A DNA stretch of 54,204 nt from Sphingomonadales bacterium Ga0077559 (GTDB lineage: Bacteria > Pseudomonadota > Alphaproteobacteria > Sphingomonadales > Sphingomonadaceae). This document shows, piece by piece, positions 8,684-17,911 of this stretch. The notes under the pieces were generated by a model. That model had not been told where the DNA came from, made no database searches, and saw only the letters and a list, made by a program, of their open reading frames with translations. Location of the stretch: assembly GCA_001464315.1 (NCBI GenBank), contig LNFK01000001.1, positions 1 to 54,204 on the forward strand. Direction: 5' to 3'. Numbering within the stretch: the stretch's first letter is position 1; each line of letters opens with the position of its first letter. The position numbers and the translations under genes were made by a program.

Positions 8684-8703
8684 CATCTCTCATTTTAGAG
8701 ATG
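8684..8703. promoter_or_regulatory. Inverted repeat, candidate operator of the divergent TetR
   Basis: CATCTCTCATTTTAGAGATG has perfect 7-bp arms (CATCTCT/AGAGATG) around a 6-bp spacer. It lies in the region between the minus-strand TetR gene and the TonB receptor start at 8833. A third, partial TCTCAT copy lies at 8671-8676. Its sequence differs from the palindrome at 1635-1651, so the two TetR proteins probably recognise different sites. Confidence 0.45.
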
Positions 8704-8832
8704 GAGTCGCTACGACAAAGGTGCGGGGCGTATATTGTCACTATACTAACCAAGATTTCTGGACGGGTTACAGAGCGGGGTTCGCCCGCCGACCGGATCA
8801 AGGATATCGGTCAAAAATATTGGGAGAGGAGC

Positions 8833-11211
8833 ATGCACATGATTTCGACAGGATCCAACCGTTCGCAGCGCGAGAAGGCCAACCACTGGCTATTACGATC
8901 ATCTTCGCTGGCCTTGGCATTATCATGCGCAATACCAGGCAATGCACACGCTCAGGAAACGCCTGCCGACGAAACCGTAGCTGAAGAAGGTCAGATCGCC
9001 GACATAGTCGTCACGGCTCGCCGTACCGAAGAAAACCTACAAGACATCCCTGCCAGCGTTTCTGCGATTTCGGGCGACGACGTCGCGCGGATGGATTCAC
9101 TTGGCGACATTCAGTCGCTCGTTTCTGGCGTCACCTTCCAAACTGTGGGGCCAATCCCGGCAGTGGGCATCCGCGGATTTGGTAACCGGACCAGCGCCGG
9201 TAATCCTTCCAATACGGCTGTTGGCATTTTCCAGGATGGCGTCTTTGTTATTCCAACATTGTCGACCATCATCAACCGGACTGACACCGCACGGGTCGAG
9301 GTCGCCAAGGGTCCCCAAAGCACGCTATATGGTCGCTCGTCATTTGCTGGCGCGTTCAACATTGCGACGGCCGACCCGACAAATGATCTCTCGGGCTATG
9401 TCAGTGCAGGCTATGGTTTTGGCGCAGTCGGCGGCGAGAATTTGTGGCATGTGCAAGGCGCTGTATCGGTGCCCTTGTCCGATACGCTTTCCGTCCGCGC
9501 TTATGGCCTTGTCGAAGAACGGGATGGCTTTGTCCGTGATAGCGTAACCGGCAACCGTTCGGGTGGTTATGATCGCCAGATCGGTCGCATCAAGATTCTG
9601 TGGGAACCAAGCGACGTAGTAAGCGCGAGACTTTCAGCAGCGATATATCGTGACAACTTGCCATTCCCCTTTGTTACTGCAGGCCGTGTTCGTCCGCCAC
9701 TTGGACAGAACATCCTTTTTGCCAACCCATTAAGCGCAGCAGCGCGCGGGGCGCTCCGTTTTGGCAGCAATGTGTGGGATGGAACGATCGTTGCCCCGCC
9801 GAAAAACAAGATCAAAGGGGAGCAGGTCACACTTGACTTGCGCTTCGACACGCCATTTGGCGAATTGACCTCGCTGTCTGACTATCAGAAAGCAACGCTT
9901 AGCCCTTCGTTCTCGCTCGATAATACGCGTTTGGCTTGGGCGGTAGGATCGCAGACCTATGACGAAAAGCGCATTTCGCAGGAACTGCGCGTCACCAAGT
10001 CGGATGGCCCTCTTAGCTATATGCTCGGCGTCTACATGATGGACTCCAAGGTCGAGCAAGGTGGCGGCAAGACATTTGATACCACACGAGCATTCGGCAC
10101 ATTTGGTCCCGGATCGGTGCTGTTTGACGATCCGTTCCCAACTTTCCCGCCGTCAGTGCGGGCCCTTCTTCAGCCCGCTTACACCCACACCATCGCCTAT
10201 GCTGCATTCGGCCAATTGGGCTATGACTTCACCGATGCCTTGAACTTGACCGTTGGGCTTCGTTACGGTGTTGATGAAATCGATGGAACAGCGGGCGCTG
10301 CGTTTGTCGCCACGGCAGGATTCCTGATCCCGACCGCGCCAATCACTTATCGTCGCGGCGAGTTCAAAGCGCTGACCGGCAGCGCCAATCTCAGTTATAA
10401 GGTTACAGATGACGTGACCATCTATGCGAGCTATGCCAAGGGCAACTCACCGGGTGGCCTGAACACCGGTGCATTTGCTCTGCGCAATTTTGATGAGCAG
10501 ACTGTGGATGCCTTTGAATTGGGACTTAAATCCCGCTTTCTCGACAATCGCCTGCAGCTCAATCTAGCATTGTTCGAAAACAAATATAGCGACCTGCAAC
10601 TTGCCCAAAATGTGTTTTCTGCAGGGCAGCTGACGTCATTCGTTTCCAATGCCGGTAAAGCTCGTGGCCGTGGTTTTGATGCGGACGTTAAAGCGGTCGT
10701 GTCAGACAACATCCGATTTGGCGCACAATATACCTATGTGGACTCGAAGATCACACAATATACGCCAGCGGCACCGCCAGTGTTGCAGATTGACCTAACC
10801 GGCGTTCCGTTAGTGCGTTCGCCAAAGCATTCGCTTAATGCAAATGTCACTCTGTCGGCTGACATCGGTCCGGGCAAGTTTCAGGTCACTGCGGCGCAGA
10901 ACTATACGTCGAGCTACAACAACGATTATCAGGGCGTGCCTGCTGGATTTGCCTATCCAGGCATTCCGGGTTCGCTTGCGCCGGGCGTGACGACAGGTCA
11001 GGTTTTGGCCTTGTACCGAACGCCAGGATACTCGACGACGGATGTAGACGCTAGCTTCAGCATGGATTCATTAGAATTCAGCGCGTCGGTTAAAAACCTG
11101 TTCAACAAGCAGTATATTGGTTCGCTACTGGCTTTCGATACAGTGTCCCTGCCGCTTGAATTGCCGGGTCGGCCACGGACCATCGAGTTCGGCGTGAAGT
11201 ATAAGTTCTAA
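8833..11211 (+). CDS. TonB-dependent outer-membrane receptor
   Basis: A 792-residue receptor with a signal peptide ending near AHA-QE (residue ~40). The TonB box and plug start at about residue 56 (IVVTARRTEENLQDIPASVS). A 22-strand-type barrel ends in ...FGVKYKF with a terminal aromatic residue. ATG 8833 is chosen because GGAGAGGAG lies just upstream and the signal sequence follows; an upstream in-frame start at 8701 would add 44 non-signal residues. In sphingomonads such receptors often take up aromatics, plant compounds or polysaccharide pieces rather than iron, and its place at the head of a catabolic operon supports that here. TetR-controlled expression is likely. Confidence 0.93.
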   Translation: MHMISTGSNRSQREKANHWLLRSSSLALALSCAIPGNAHAQETPADETVAEEGQIADIVVTARRTEENLQDIPASVSAISGDDVARMDSLGDIQSLVSGVTFQTVGPIPAVGIRGFGNRTSAGNPSNTAVGIFQDGVFVIPTLSTIINRTDTARVEVAKGPQSTLYGRSSFAGAFNIATADPTNDLSGYVSAGYGFGAVGGENLWHVQGAVSVPLSDTLSVRAYGLVEERDGFVRDSVTGNRSGGYDRQIGRIKILWEPSDVVSARLSAAIYRDNLPFPFVTAGRVRPPLGQNILFANPLSAAARGALRFGSNVWDGTIVAPPKNKIKGEQVTLDLRFDTPFGELTSLSDYQKATLSPSFSLDNTRLAWAVGSQTYDEKRISQELRVTKSDGPLSYMLGVYMMDSKVEQGGGKTFDTTRAFGTFGPGSVLFDDPFPTFPPSVRALLQPAYTHTIAYAAFGQLGYDFTDALNLTVGLRYGVDEIDGTAGAAFVATAGFLIPTAPITYRRGEFKALTGSANLSYKVTDDVTIYASYAKGNSPGGLNTGAFALRNFDEQTVDAFELGLKSRFLDNRLQLNLALFENKYSDLQLAQNVFSAGQLTSFVSNAGKARGRGFDADVKAVVSDNIRFGAQYTYVDSKITQYTPAAPPVLQIDLTGVPLVRSPKHSLNANVTLSADIGPGKFQVTAAQNYTSSYNNDYQGVPAGFAYPGIPGSLAPGVTTGQVLALYRTPGYSTTDVDASFSMDSLEFSASVKNLFNKQYIGSLLAFDTVSLPLELPGRPRTIEFGVKYKF

Positions 11212-11342
11212 ACCACATGGCATAGGCCCCTTCGCTACACTATCGCGGTGGGGCTTAGCACGACTGGGCTGGGCTATGGAGAATGTCGCTCGGGATGCGG
11301 GAGCACTGCGTCCTACGAATGGCAAGCTGGAGGAAGGTGAAG

Positions 11343-13094
11343 ATGACAACCGATATTCGTGATGATGGCAAAGTCTTTGTCCCGACCAACCCCTTTGTCG
11401 CGGGGCCAGAACGCGGCATACTAAGCGAGTTTAAGCCGGGTTCAGAAGCTTTGCCCAAAGGCTATAAACTCGCACCGATGTTTGCTCCGCTACCGGTGGA
11501 GATCGTGTTTGAACGCGACGTTGCCGTCACTATGCGCGACGGCATAACCATCTACGTCGATATCTTCCGTCCCGCTGGCAGCGAAAAGGCACCCGTGCTG
11601 GTCGCTTGGAGTCCTTACGGTAAAGCGCAGGGCACGACACCCGACGTGATCGGGCTTTACAGCATGCTCGGCATGAATGTCGGTGCAATGTCCGGCCTTG
11701 CCAAGTTCGAAGGACCAGATCCTGCTTATTGGTGCGCGCGAGGCTATGCCGTCTGTAATCCAGATCCCCGCGGCGTCGGTATGTCCGACGGCGACAGTGC
11801 TATGTTTGGCCGCCAAGAGGGACAAGATTGCCACGACCTGATCGAATGGCTCGCGATACAGGACTGGTGCAGCGGAAAAGTGGGGATGAGCGGCACGTCT
11901 TATCTCGCCAATGCACAATGGTTTACCGCGGCAGAGCAACCCCCACATCTGGCGGCGATCAATCCCGTGGAGGGTTTCAGCGACATGTACCGCGACCTCG
12001 TCATGCGCGGTGGGATGCCAGACCTTGGGTTCGCCGAGCGCTTGCGGCGTAGCTATGCGGGCAAGAATATGCGCGAAGATAACGCGCTGGAAGCTGAACA
12101 TACACCGCTGATGGCTCCTCTTTGGGAAGACAAGATAGCGAAATATGACAAGATCAACGTGCCGACCTATGTCGTTGCCAGCTATTCCAACACGCTCCAT
12201 TGCGCTGGAACGTTTCGCGCATGGCGGCGGATCGCATCCGAACAGAAATGGCTACGCATCCACAATATCCAAGAATGGCCCGATTATTACGACGAGGCCA
12301 ATCTTGAACGGCTCCTCCAGTTCTTCGACCATTATCTTAAGGGTACGGACAACAATTGGGCAGACACGCCGCGCGTGCTTTATGCCGTGCATGATTTCAA
12401 AGGCGGTGACACGATCAACCATGCAGCGGGTGCGTTTCCGCCGGAGACTGTCAACAACACTAAATATTATCTGAATGGCGCAAGCCGCGCGCTGACACCG
12501 GAAGTTCCAGCGATGGAATTGTCGGCGCCTTATGACACACAAAGCGATCCCGCGCTCGTTTCCTTCATTATGCGGTTTGAACAGGAAACGGTGCTGGTCG
12601 GCTATCCCAAAGTGCATCTCTGGGTCGAGGCTGCGGGTTCTGACGACATGGACCTCTTCGTGCTGATCCAGAAACTCGATGCCCAGGGGAGCCATCTCTC
12701 GCAGTTCACCGTCGCCAACCAAACCGCGCGCATGCAGGATTTGACCGAGCAGGGTTGCTCCATTTTGCGTTACAAAGGTTCCGATGGCCGATTGCGGGTA
12801 TCAGCGCGGAATCTTGATGCAGCACTCTCGACCGAAGACGTACCCGCGCATAGTTTCGACCGAGTAGAAAAACTCGCACCCGGCGAAATCGTCGATGTCG
12901 AGATCGACCTCTTGCCGATCGGCATGCGTTTCTATCCCGGCGAACAGCTACGCCTCATCATCAGTGGCCGTAATCTGCTCGGCCCGATGATGCCGATGGT
13001 CAGCAAATATGTTCCCGCCAATCAGGGCCAACACATCATCCACACCGGCGGCGCGCGCGCCTCTTATCTTCAACTCCCCGTAGCAGGAGCCTAA
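11343..13094 (+). CDS. CocE/NonD family hydrolase (second copy)
   Basis: A 583-residue S15-type serine hydrolase without the extra N-terminal domain of the 1712 gene. The catalytic core opens with DVAVTMRDGITIYVDIFRP, the nucleophile is Ser186 in GTSY, and the C-terminal jelly-roll domain includes a VHLWVEAAGSDDMDLFV segment. ATG 11343 has GGAGGAAGG upstream. No signal peptide, so it is cytoplasmic. The divergent sequence and architecture of the two hydrolases suggest that they act on different ester or amide bonds of one substrate family rather than being a recent duplication. It starts 132 bp after the receptor gene and couples tightly to the NTF2-like gene 2 bp downstream. Confidence 0.88.
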   Translation: MTTDIRDDGKVFVPTNPFVAGPERGILSEFKPGSEALPKGYKLAPMFAPLPVEIVFERDVAVTMRDGITIYVDIFRPAGSEKAPVLVAWSPYGKAQGTTPDVIGLYSMLGMNVGAMSGLAKFEGPDPAYWCARGYAVCNPDPRGVGMSDGDSAMFGRQEGQDCHDLIEWLAIQDWCSGKVGMSGTSYLANAQWFTAAEQPPHLAAINPVEGFSDMYRDLVMRGGMPDLGFAERLRRSYAGKNMREDNALEAEHTPLMAPLWEDKIAKYDKINVPTYVVASYSNTLHCAGTFRAWRRIASEQKWLRIHNIQEWPDYYDEANLERLLQFFDHYLKGTDNNWADTPRVLYAVHDFKGGDTINHAAGAFPPETVNNTKYYLNGASRALTPEVPAMELSAPYDTQSDPALVSFIMRFEQETVLVGYPKVHLWVEAAGSDDMDLFVLIQKLDAQGSHLSQFTVANQTARMQDLTEQGCSILRYKGSDGRLRVSARNLDAALSTEDVPAHSFDRVEKLAPGEIVDVEIDLLPIGMRFYPGEQLRLIISGRNLLGPMMPMVSKYVPANQGQHIIHTGGARASYLQLPVAGA

Positions 13095-13096
13095 AC

Positions 13097-13618
13097 ATGT
13101 CAGCACTCGATAAAGTCGAAATCATCGACATCATGAACCTTTACGGCTTCGCGCTCGATGCACGGGCATGGGACCTGTTCGACCTGATCTTCACCGAAGA
13201 TGTCGAGGCGGTTTTTGGTCCTGCTGGCGCTGGCTGGCACGGGCTGGACGAATTCAAGGCGTCGTTCGAAATGTTTCATAAGACGCTCGACAGCCACCAG
13301 CACACGATGATGGGGCATATCGTCCATGTCGACGGCGATAAGGCTAATGCGTTTAGCTATGGCAACTGGCTGCTGATCCGCGACGATGCCGAGGGCGGCC
13401 CGAACTGGCTAGGCACCGGCTGGTATGATGACGAGCTGGTCCGCACCGACAAAGGCTGGCGCATCAAAAAGCGCGTCTGCCGCCTGCAAGGCTGGACCGG
13501 CAATCCTTATGTGCCAGAGCCGAACCGCGAACATCAGCCAGATATGAAAACCAATATTCTGAACGAGCATTGCGCCGACGGGAAAATCGAGTTCCTGAAA
13601 GCGATCAGGGCGAAGTAA
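13097..13618 (+). CDS. NTF2/SnoaL-like domain protein
   Basis: A 173-residue alpha+beta cone-fold protein of the SnoaL_4 type. The N-terminal helix pair reads VEIIDIMNLYGFALDARAWDLFDLIFTEDV, and beta-strands carry a His-rich stretch (HQHTMMGHIVHVDG) and WLGTGWYDDELVRTDKGWRIKKR. Relatives include dehydratases, cyclases, ketosteroid-isomerase-like enzymes and the beta subunits of ring-hydroxylating dioxygenases; no alpha subunit is nearby, so a small independent enzyme is more likely. It lies 2 bp after the hydrolase and 4 bp before the FAD monooxygenase, clearly co-translated. Reaction unknown. Confidence 0.8.
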   Translation: MSALDKVEIIDIMNLYGFALDARAWDLFDLIFTEDVEAVFGPAGAGWHGLDEFKASFEMFHKTLDSHQHTMMGHIVHVDGDKANAFSYGNWLLIRDDAEGGPNWLGTGWYDDELVRTDKGWRIKKRVCRLQGWTGNPYVPEPNREHQPDMKTNILNEHCADGKIEFLKAIRAK

Positions 13619-13622
13619 CCCC

Positions 13623-15212
13623 ATGAAAGACGTCGTGATCATAGGCGCTGGGCCGGTAGGGCTGTTTGCGGCTCTTTTGCTCGATCAACAGGGTATTACT
13701 GTTGACCTGTATGAGCGCTGGCCAACATTCTATCCGCTGCCACGCGCTTGCGGGGTCGATCATGAAATCATCCGTCAGCTGCAAGGGCTTGGGCTGATGG
13801 ACGAGCTTGAGCCGTTGCTTGAACCTGTGATGGGCCCCGGCAAGAATTACGAATTTCAGGACGCCAATTACGAGACACTGCTGAAGATTGACTGGAACCG
13901 TCCCGGTGCATCGGGCTGGGCGCAGATGAACATGTTTTATCAGCCCGAAGTCGAAGCGATGATGCTGCGTCGCCTACAAGCTTCGCCGAATGTGACCATC
14001 CACCATGGCCGCGAACTGGTGTCATTTGAGCAGGGCGATGATAATGTGTCGCTGACATTTGCCGAGACCGAGAAACCGGAAAATCGGTTCGCTGCAAAGG
14101 CACGCTATGTCATCGGGGCTGACGGAGCCCGCAGCACCGTCCGCGACGTGATGGGTATCACGCCCATCGACCTCGGTTTTGCCTATGACTGGCTGGTGGT
14201 CGACGTAGTCCCACACGACAAGGAACGGGTCTGGTCACCCTATGTCATCCAGCACCTCGACCCGCGCCGACCGACAACATTGGTCGGAAGCGGTCCCAAT
14301 CGCCGCCGCTGGGAGTTCATGCGGCTTCCCGGCGAGAGCATCGAGGAACTAAACTCCATTGATACGACCTGGAAGCTGCTAGCCCCTTGGGATATCAACC
14401 GCGAGAATGCGACCGTTGAGCGCCACACGGTTTATACCTTCCGCGGAACCTGGGCAGATCAATGGAAACAGGGCAGGGTAATGCTGGCCGGCGATGCCGC
14501 GCACACGATGCCACCATTCCTTGGTCAGGGACTTTGCGCTGGAATGCGCGACGCCTTTTCGCTGAGCTGGCGGCTGGGTTTGATCCTCGGCAAAGGGGCT
14601 TCTGAGCAACTGCTCGAAACCTATGGCCCCGAACGGCGCGAACATGTGTGTGAGATCATCCGACAGGCGGTCGAAATCGGTCGCATGATCTGCATGCTCG
14701 ATCCCGCCCAAGTCGGTGCCCGTGATCGCCAAATGAAAGCAGCGATGAATGACCCGTCGCTGGGTACCAAGCCGCCGCCTGAGCCGAGACTTGGCTTTGC
14801 TGGCATGTACCTCATTACTGACGATCATGCGGGTTTCCTGTCTGTCCAAGGCAATGTGCGCCACAAAGGACGCGAAGGGCTGTTTGACGATGTTGCGGGG
14901 AAAGGCTGGCAATTGCTTATGCGTAGCGCAGATAACGCTATGGCCATGGACCAAGCATCGCTGCAATTCGTCGAAGACTTCGCGGTTGCGGTCGCCGATT
15001 TCGGACCGGACGGCGACACTAGAGATTTGGACGGAGTGTATAGCGCGTGGTTTGATCGGCTCGGAGTTGAGGTCGTGCTAGTTCGCCCTGATTTCTATGT
15101 TTTTGGCACTTCTTCCGTTAAAGATGTCAATGCACTGGTGCAGGCAGCGCAGTGCGCAATTGGTCCAATTGCGCTCCACCATGAAGTGCCGCGCATGGCG
15201 TTTGCAGGCTGA
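13623..15212 (+). CDS. FAD-dependent aromatic hydroxylase (MhpA/PheA/TfdB type)
   Basis: A 529-residue class A flavoprotein monooxygenase that uses NAD(P)H directly. Three family motifs are visible: GAGPVG (residues 8-13, ADP-binding fold), GADGARSTVR at ~165-174 (DG motif), and LAGDAAHTMPPFLGQG at ~288-303 (the GD motif that binds the FAD ribityl). The C-terminal ~130 residues match the thioredoxin-like domain of this subgroup. Closest recognised relatives are 3-(3-hydroxyphenyl)propionate hydroxylase and resorcinol- or flavonoid-type hydroxylases. It would hydroxylate a phenolic ring before cleavage. Its stop overlaps the start of the Dabb gene (TGATG). Confidence 0.9.
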   Translation: MKDVVIIGAGPVGLFAALLLDQQGITVDLYERWPTFYPLPRACGVDHEIIRQLQGLGLMDELEPLLEPVMGPGKNYEFQDANYETLLKIDWNRPGASGWAQMNMFYQPEVEAMMLRRLQASPNVTIHHGRELVSFEQGDDNVSLTFAETEKPENRFAAKARYVIGADGARSTVRDVMGITPIDLGFAYDWLVVDVVPHDKERVWSPYVIQHLDPRRPTTLVGSGPNRRRWEFMRLPGESIEELNSIDTTWKLLAPWDINRENATVERHTVYTFRGTWADQWKQGRVMLAGDAAHTMPPFLGQGLCAGMRDAFSLSWRLGLILGKGASEQLLETYGPERREHVCEIIRQAVEIGRMICMLDPAQVGARDRQMKAAMNDPSLGTKPPPEPRLGFAGMYLITDDHAGFLSVQGNVRHKGREGLFDDVAGKGWQLLMRSADNAMAMDQASLQFVEDFAVAVADFGPDGDTRDLDGVYSAWFDRLGVEVVLVRPDFYVFGTSSVKDVNALVQAAQCAIGPIALHHEVPRMAFAG

Positions 15213-15505
15213 TGCCGATGGTAACGCATGTTGTGATATTCACCTGGATTGCCGAAGCGACCGAAGCGCAGATTGTGGCGCTTGGCGAAGCAATGACGCA
15301 GTTGGGGTACGAATTGGCCGAACTTGTTACAATGCGCCACGGCCCTGATCTGCAATATCGAGATGGCAATGGCGACTATGCGCTCGTTGCCACTTTCGCC
15401 GACCAAGCGGCGTGGAGCGCCTATCAGGCACACGCAAGTCATAAGGCATTCGTGCGCGATTTTGTAACCCCCATTCAGGCCAGCCGCCTGACCATTCAAT
15501 TCTAA
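15212..15505 (+). CDS. Dabb (dimeric alpha-beta barrel) domain protein
   Basis: A 97-residue single-domain protein beginning THVVIFTWIAEATEAQIVALG, the typical start of stress-responsive Dabb/EthD-like proteins with an early conserved His. Members include olivetolic acid cyclase and small cofactor-free enzymes as well as uncharacterised proteins. The start overlaps the hydroxylase stop (TGATG), so translation is coupled. It may rearrange, cyclise or protect a reactive quinone or diketone product of the hydroxylase; this is inference from position. Confidence 0.78.
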   Translation: MPMVTHVVIFTWIAEATEAQIVALGEAMTQLGYELAELVTMRHGPDLQYRDGNGDYALVATFADQAAWSAYQAHASHKAFVRDFVTPIQASRLTIQF

Positions 15506-15525
15506 CGCAAGAGGTGCACGTCGAA

Positions 15526-17064
15526 ATGGCACAATATACCCCTATCAGCGAAAATGGACCGTCCGCTGGCAACGTGTTCGCATTGTTTGAATCTGCGGCA
15601 ATTGCGCATTCAGAGCGGTCGTTCCTCGTCGTCGACACAAAGCCCTTAATGTCATATTCGGACATGCTAACCCAGACCGGACAGGCAGCGGCTTGGCTCA
15701 GATCAGTCGGCGTCGACGTTGGCGACCGGGTGGTGGTCCAAGCTCATAAGTCCCCCGCATCGGTGGTTCTTTATCTCGCCTGCCTTCGAGCCGGCGCAGT
15801 TTTTATCCCGCTCAACACGGCATATCAGGAAAGCGAGCTTGCCTATTTCCTGTCCGACGCGGAGCCGTCGTTGGTTGTTGCCAGCCCGAGCTTGCCCGCA
15901 GAGACTGCCCCATTTGCAGGCGCACGAGCGATCATCTCCGGCGACTTGAAAGCTGCGCCCTGGCTGCACTTTGAAGATATTCTGCCAACTGTTCCATTAC
16001 AACCGAGTGATCCAGCGGCAATCCTATATACGTCAGGTACAACGGGGCGCTCCAAGGGCGCAGTTCTGACGCACGGCAATCTATCTTCTAATGTAATGGT
16101 GCTGGGCAAGGCGTGGCATTGGCAAGACAACGACGTGCTGCTGCACGCTTTGCCCATTTTTCATGCCCATGGGCTGTTTGTGGCGCTGCATTGTGCTCTA
16201 CTCCACGCATCGCCAATACTCTTTCACGAACGTTTCGACGCCGACGCCGTTCTCCGCGATATTCCGTCAGCCACCGTCTTCATGGGTGTTCCCACTTTCT
16301 ACACCCGCCTGCTGGCCGAAGCGGCTTTTGACAAATCCCTGTGCGCGGGAATACGACTCTTTGTCAGCGGCTCGGCACCATTGCTCGACACCACATTCGA
16401 GGAATTTGAGCAGCGGACCGGCCATTTCATTCTCGAGCGCTACGGTATGACCGAGGCGTTGATGGTAACTTCTAACCCTTATGATGGACCGCGCATTGCG
16501 GGCAGCGTGGGTCCAGCCCTTCCGGGAATTTCTGTACGCGTGGTCGCCGAAAATGGCGCACTTGCCAAGACAGGTGAGCCGGGTGTGCTGGAAATGAAGG
16601 GACCGAATATGTTCTCGGGCTATTGGCACAATCCCGAAAAGACTGCCGAGGATCACACCGCCGATGGCTATTTTATCAGCGGTGATATCGCGACAGAGGA
16701 CGAGGCAGGATATATTCGCATCGTTGGTCGCGCCAAGGATCTTATCATTTCGGGCGGCTACAACGTCTATCCCAAAGAAGTCGAAATGGTCATCGACGCA
16801 ATTGAGGGTGTTTTGGAAAGCGCCGTCATTGGCGTTCCCCATCCCGACTTTGGTGAAGGTGTCATCGCAATTGTAGCGCGCGAGCATGGGTCGAGTATCA
16901 CCGCTGATGATGTTGCCATGGTGGTCAAAGGCGAGCTCGCCGCATTCAAACGTCCCAAGACAGCCATCATCGTCGATGAATTGCCCCGCAATACGATGGG
17001 CAAGGTCCAAAAGGCTGAACTTCGTAAACTTCATCAAGACCTTTTCGCTCGCGCACTAGCATGA
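15526..17064 (+). CDS. AMP-forming acyl-CoA ligase, malonyl-CoA synthetase-like
   Basis: A 512-residue ANL-superfamily enzyme. The phosphate loop is YTSGTTGRSKG, the A5 motif ERYGMTEALMVTSNPYDG, the A8 hinge region GRAKDLIISGGYNVYPKEVE, and the C-terminal catalytic lysine lies in PRNTMGKVQK. The YGMTE...SNPYDGPR run and the overall length recall malonyl-CoA synthetases (MatB) more than aryl-CoA ligases. ATG 15526 is preferred, with AGAGGTG 9 nt upstream; GTG 15514 is a weaker alternative. It would activate a short dicarboxylate such as malonate released by the pathway. Exact acid specificity is unproven. Confidence 0.82.
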   Translation: MAQYTPISENGPSAGNVFALFESAAIAHSERSFLVVDTKPLMSYSDMLTQTGQAAAWLRSVGVDVGDRVVVQAHKSPASVVLYLACLRAGAVFIPLNTAYQESELAYFLSDAEPSLVVASPSLPAETAPFAGARAIISGDLKAAPWLHFEDILPTVPLQPSDPAAILYTSGTTGRSKGAVLTHGNLSSNVMVLGKAWHWQDNDVLLHALPIFHAHGLFVALHCALLHASPILFHERFDADAVLRDIPSATVFMGVPTFYTRLLAEAAFDKSLCAGIRLFVSGSAPLLDTTFEEFEQRTGHFILERYGMTEALMVTSNPYDGPRIAGSVGPALPGISVRVVAENGALAKTGEPGVLEMKGPNMFSGYWHNPEKTAEDHTADGYFISGDIATEDEAGYIRIVGRAKDLIISGGYNVYPKEVEMVIDAIEGVLESAVIGVPHPDFGEGVIAIVAREHGSSITADDVAMVVKGELAAFKRPKTAIIVDELPRNTMGKVQKAELRKLHQDLFARALA

Positions 17065-17083
17065 GCAAGCCGGAGATTAATTC

Positions 17084-17911
17084 ATGCGCATCGTAACATT
17101 TCGCCTAAATGGCAAAGTTCAGCACGGCGTCCGCACCGGAGACAGAATTCAGATTTACTCTGATACCGCGTCTGCAGTCGATCTTGCCGAGCGGGCAGCC
17201 TCGCTCTCGGTCACCGACGAAGTAGCCCTGTCCGCGGTGGAATTGCTCCCACCCGTACCTAATCCAGGGAAGACCATCTGCATCGGTCTGAACTACCGCG
17301 CTCATGCTATTGAAGGCGGGAACCCCATCCCCGATTATCCTGCAGTGTTCATGCGGTGCACAACTTCGCTAGCGGCGCCGGATGCTGCTCTGATTTATCC
17401 AGAGTGCTCTGACAAGCTCGACTACGAAGCCGAGCTTGCCGTCATTATCGGAAAGACCGCCACCAACGTCACTGCGGCGGATGCACTCGATTATGTGGCG
17501 GGTTATAGCTGTTTTAACGATGGGTCGGTCCGGGACTACCAGCGCAAATCTACGCAGTGGACAATGGGCAAGAATTTCGATGGCACCGGCGGTTTCGGTC
17601 CGGAGCTTGTGACGCCCGACGAGCTTCCACCAGGTGCAGCGGGACTACGGCTCGTCGCGCGGCTCAATGGTGAGATCATGCAGGATAGCGACACCGGCGA
17701 TATGATTTTTGATGTCGCCACTTTGATCGCGACGCTGTCCGAGGGAATGACCCTGGAGCCAGGTGACGTGATTGCTACCGGAACACCTTCGGGCGTGGGA
17801 TATGCGCGTACCCCGCCTGTGTTCATGAAGCCGGGTGACATGATCAACATCGAGATCGAAAAGATCGGCGTGCTCACAAACACCATCGCATCGCGTGGAA
17901 CTCAAACATGA
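17084..17911 (+). CDS. Fumarylacetoacetate hydrolase (FAH) family protein
   Basis: A 275-residue protein with the FAH fold. The entry motif is ICIGLNYRAHAIEGG, the metal-site acid segment DKLDYEAELAVIIGK, then FNDGSVRDYQRK, and the C-terminal GDVIATGTPSGVG. The family cleaves C-C bonds of beta-diketo or acylpyruvate acids, or acts as decarboxylase/isomerase (HpaG-like) or hydratase in meta-cleavage pathways. A GGAGA site lies 7 nt upstream, and the stop overlaps the next gene by ATGA. Placed after a hydroxylase and a CoA ligase, it probably cuts the ring-opened product into two acids. Confidence 0.87.
   Translation: MRIVTFRLNGKVQHGVRTGDRIQIYSDTASAVDLAERAASLSVTDEVALSAVELLPPVPNPGKTICIGLNYRAHAIEGGNPIPDYPAVFMRCTTSLAAPDAALIYPECSDKLDYEAELAVIIGKTATNVTAADALDYVAGYSCFNDGSVRDYQRKSTQWTMGKNFDGTGGFGPELVTPDELPPGAAGLRLVARLNGEIMQDSDTGDMIFDVATLIATLSEGMTLEPGDVIATGTPSGVGYARTPPVFMKPGDMINIEIEKIGVLTNTIASRGTQT

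Noticed and set aside
11219-11260. Hairpin after the TonB receptor gene
   Set aside because: A short GC arm pair with a long loop and no T-tract; the following genes are probably co-transcribed, so a terminator is unlikely.
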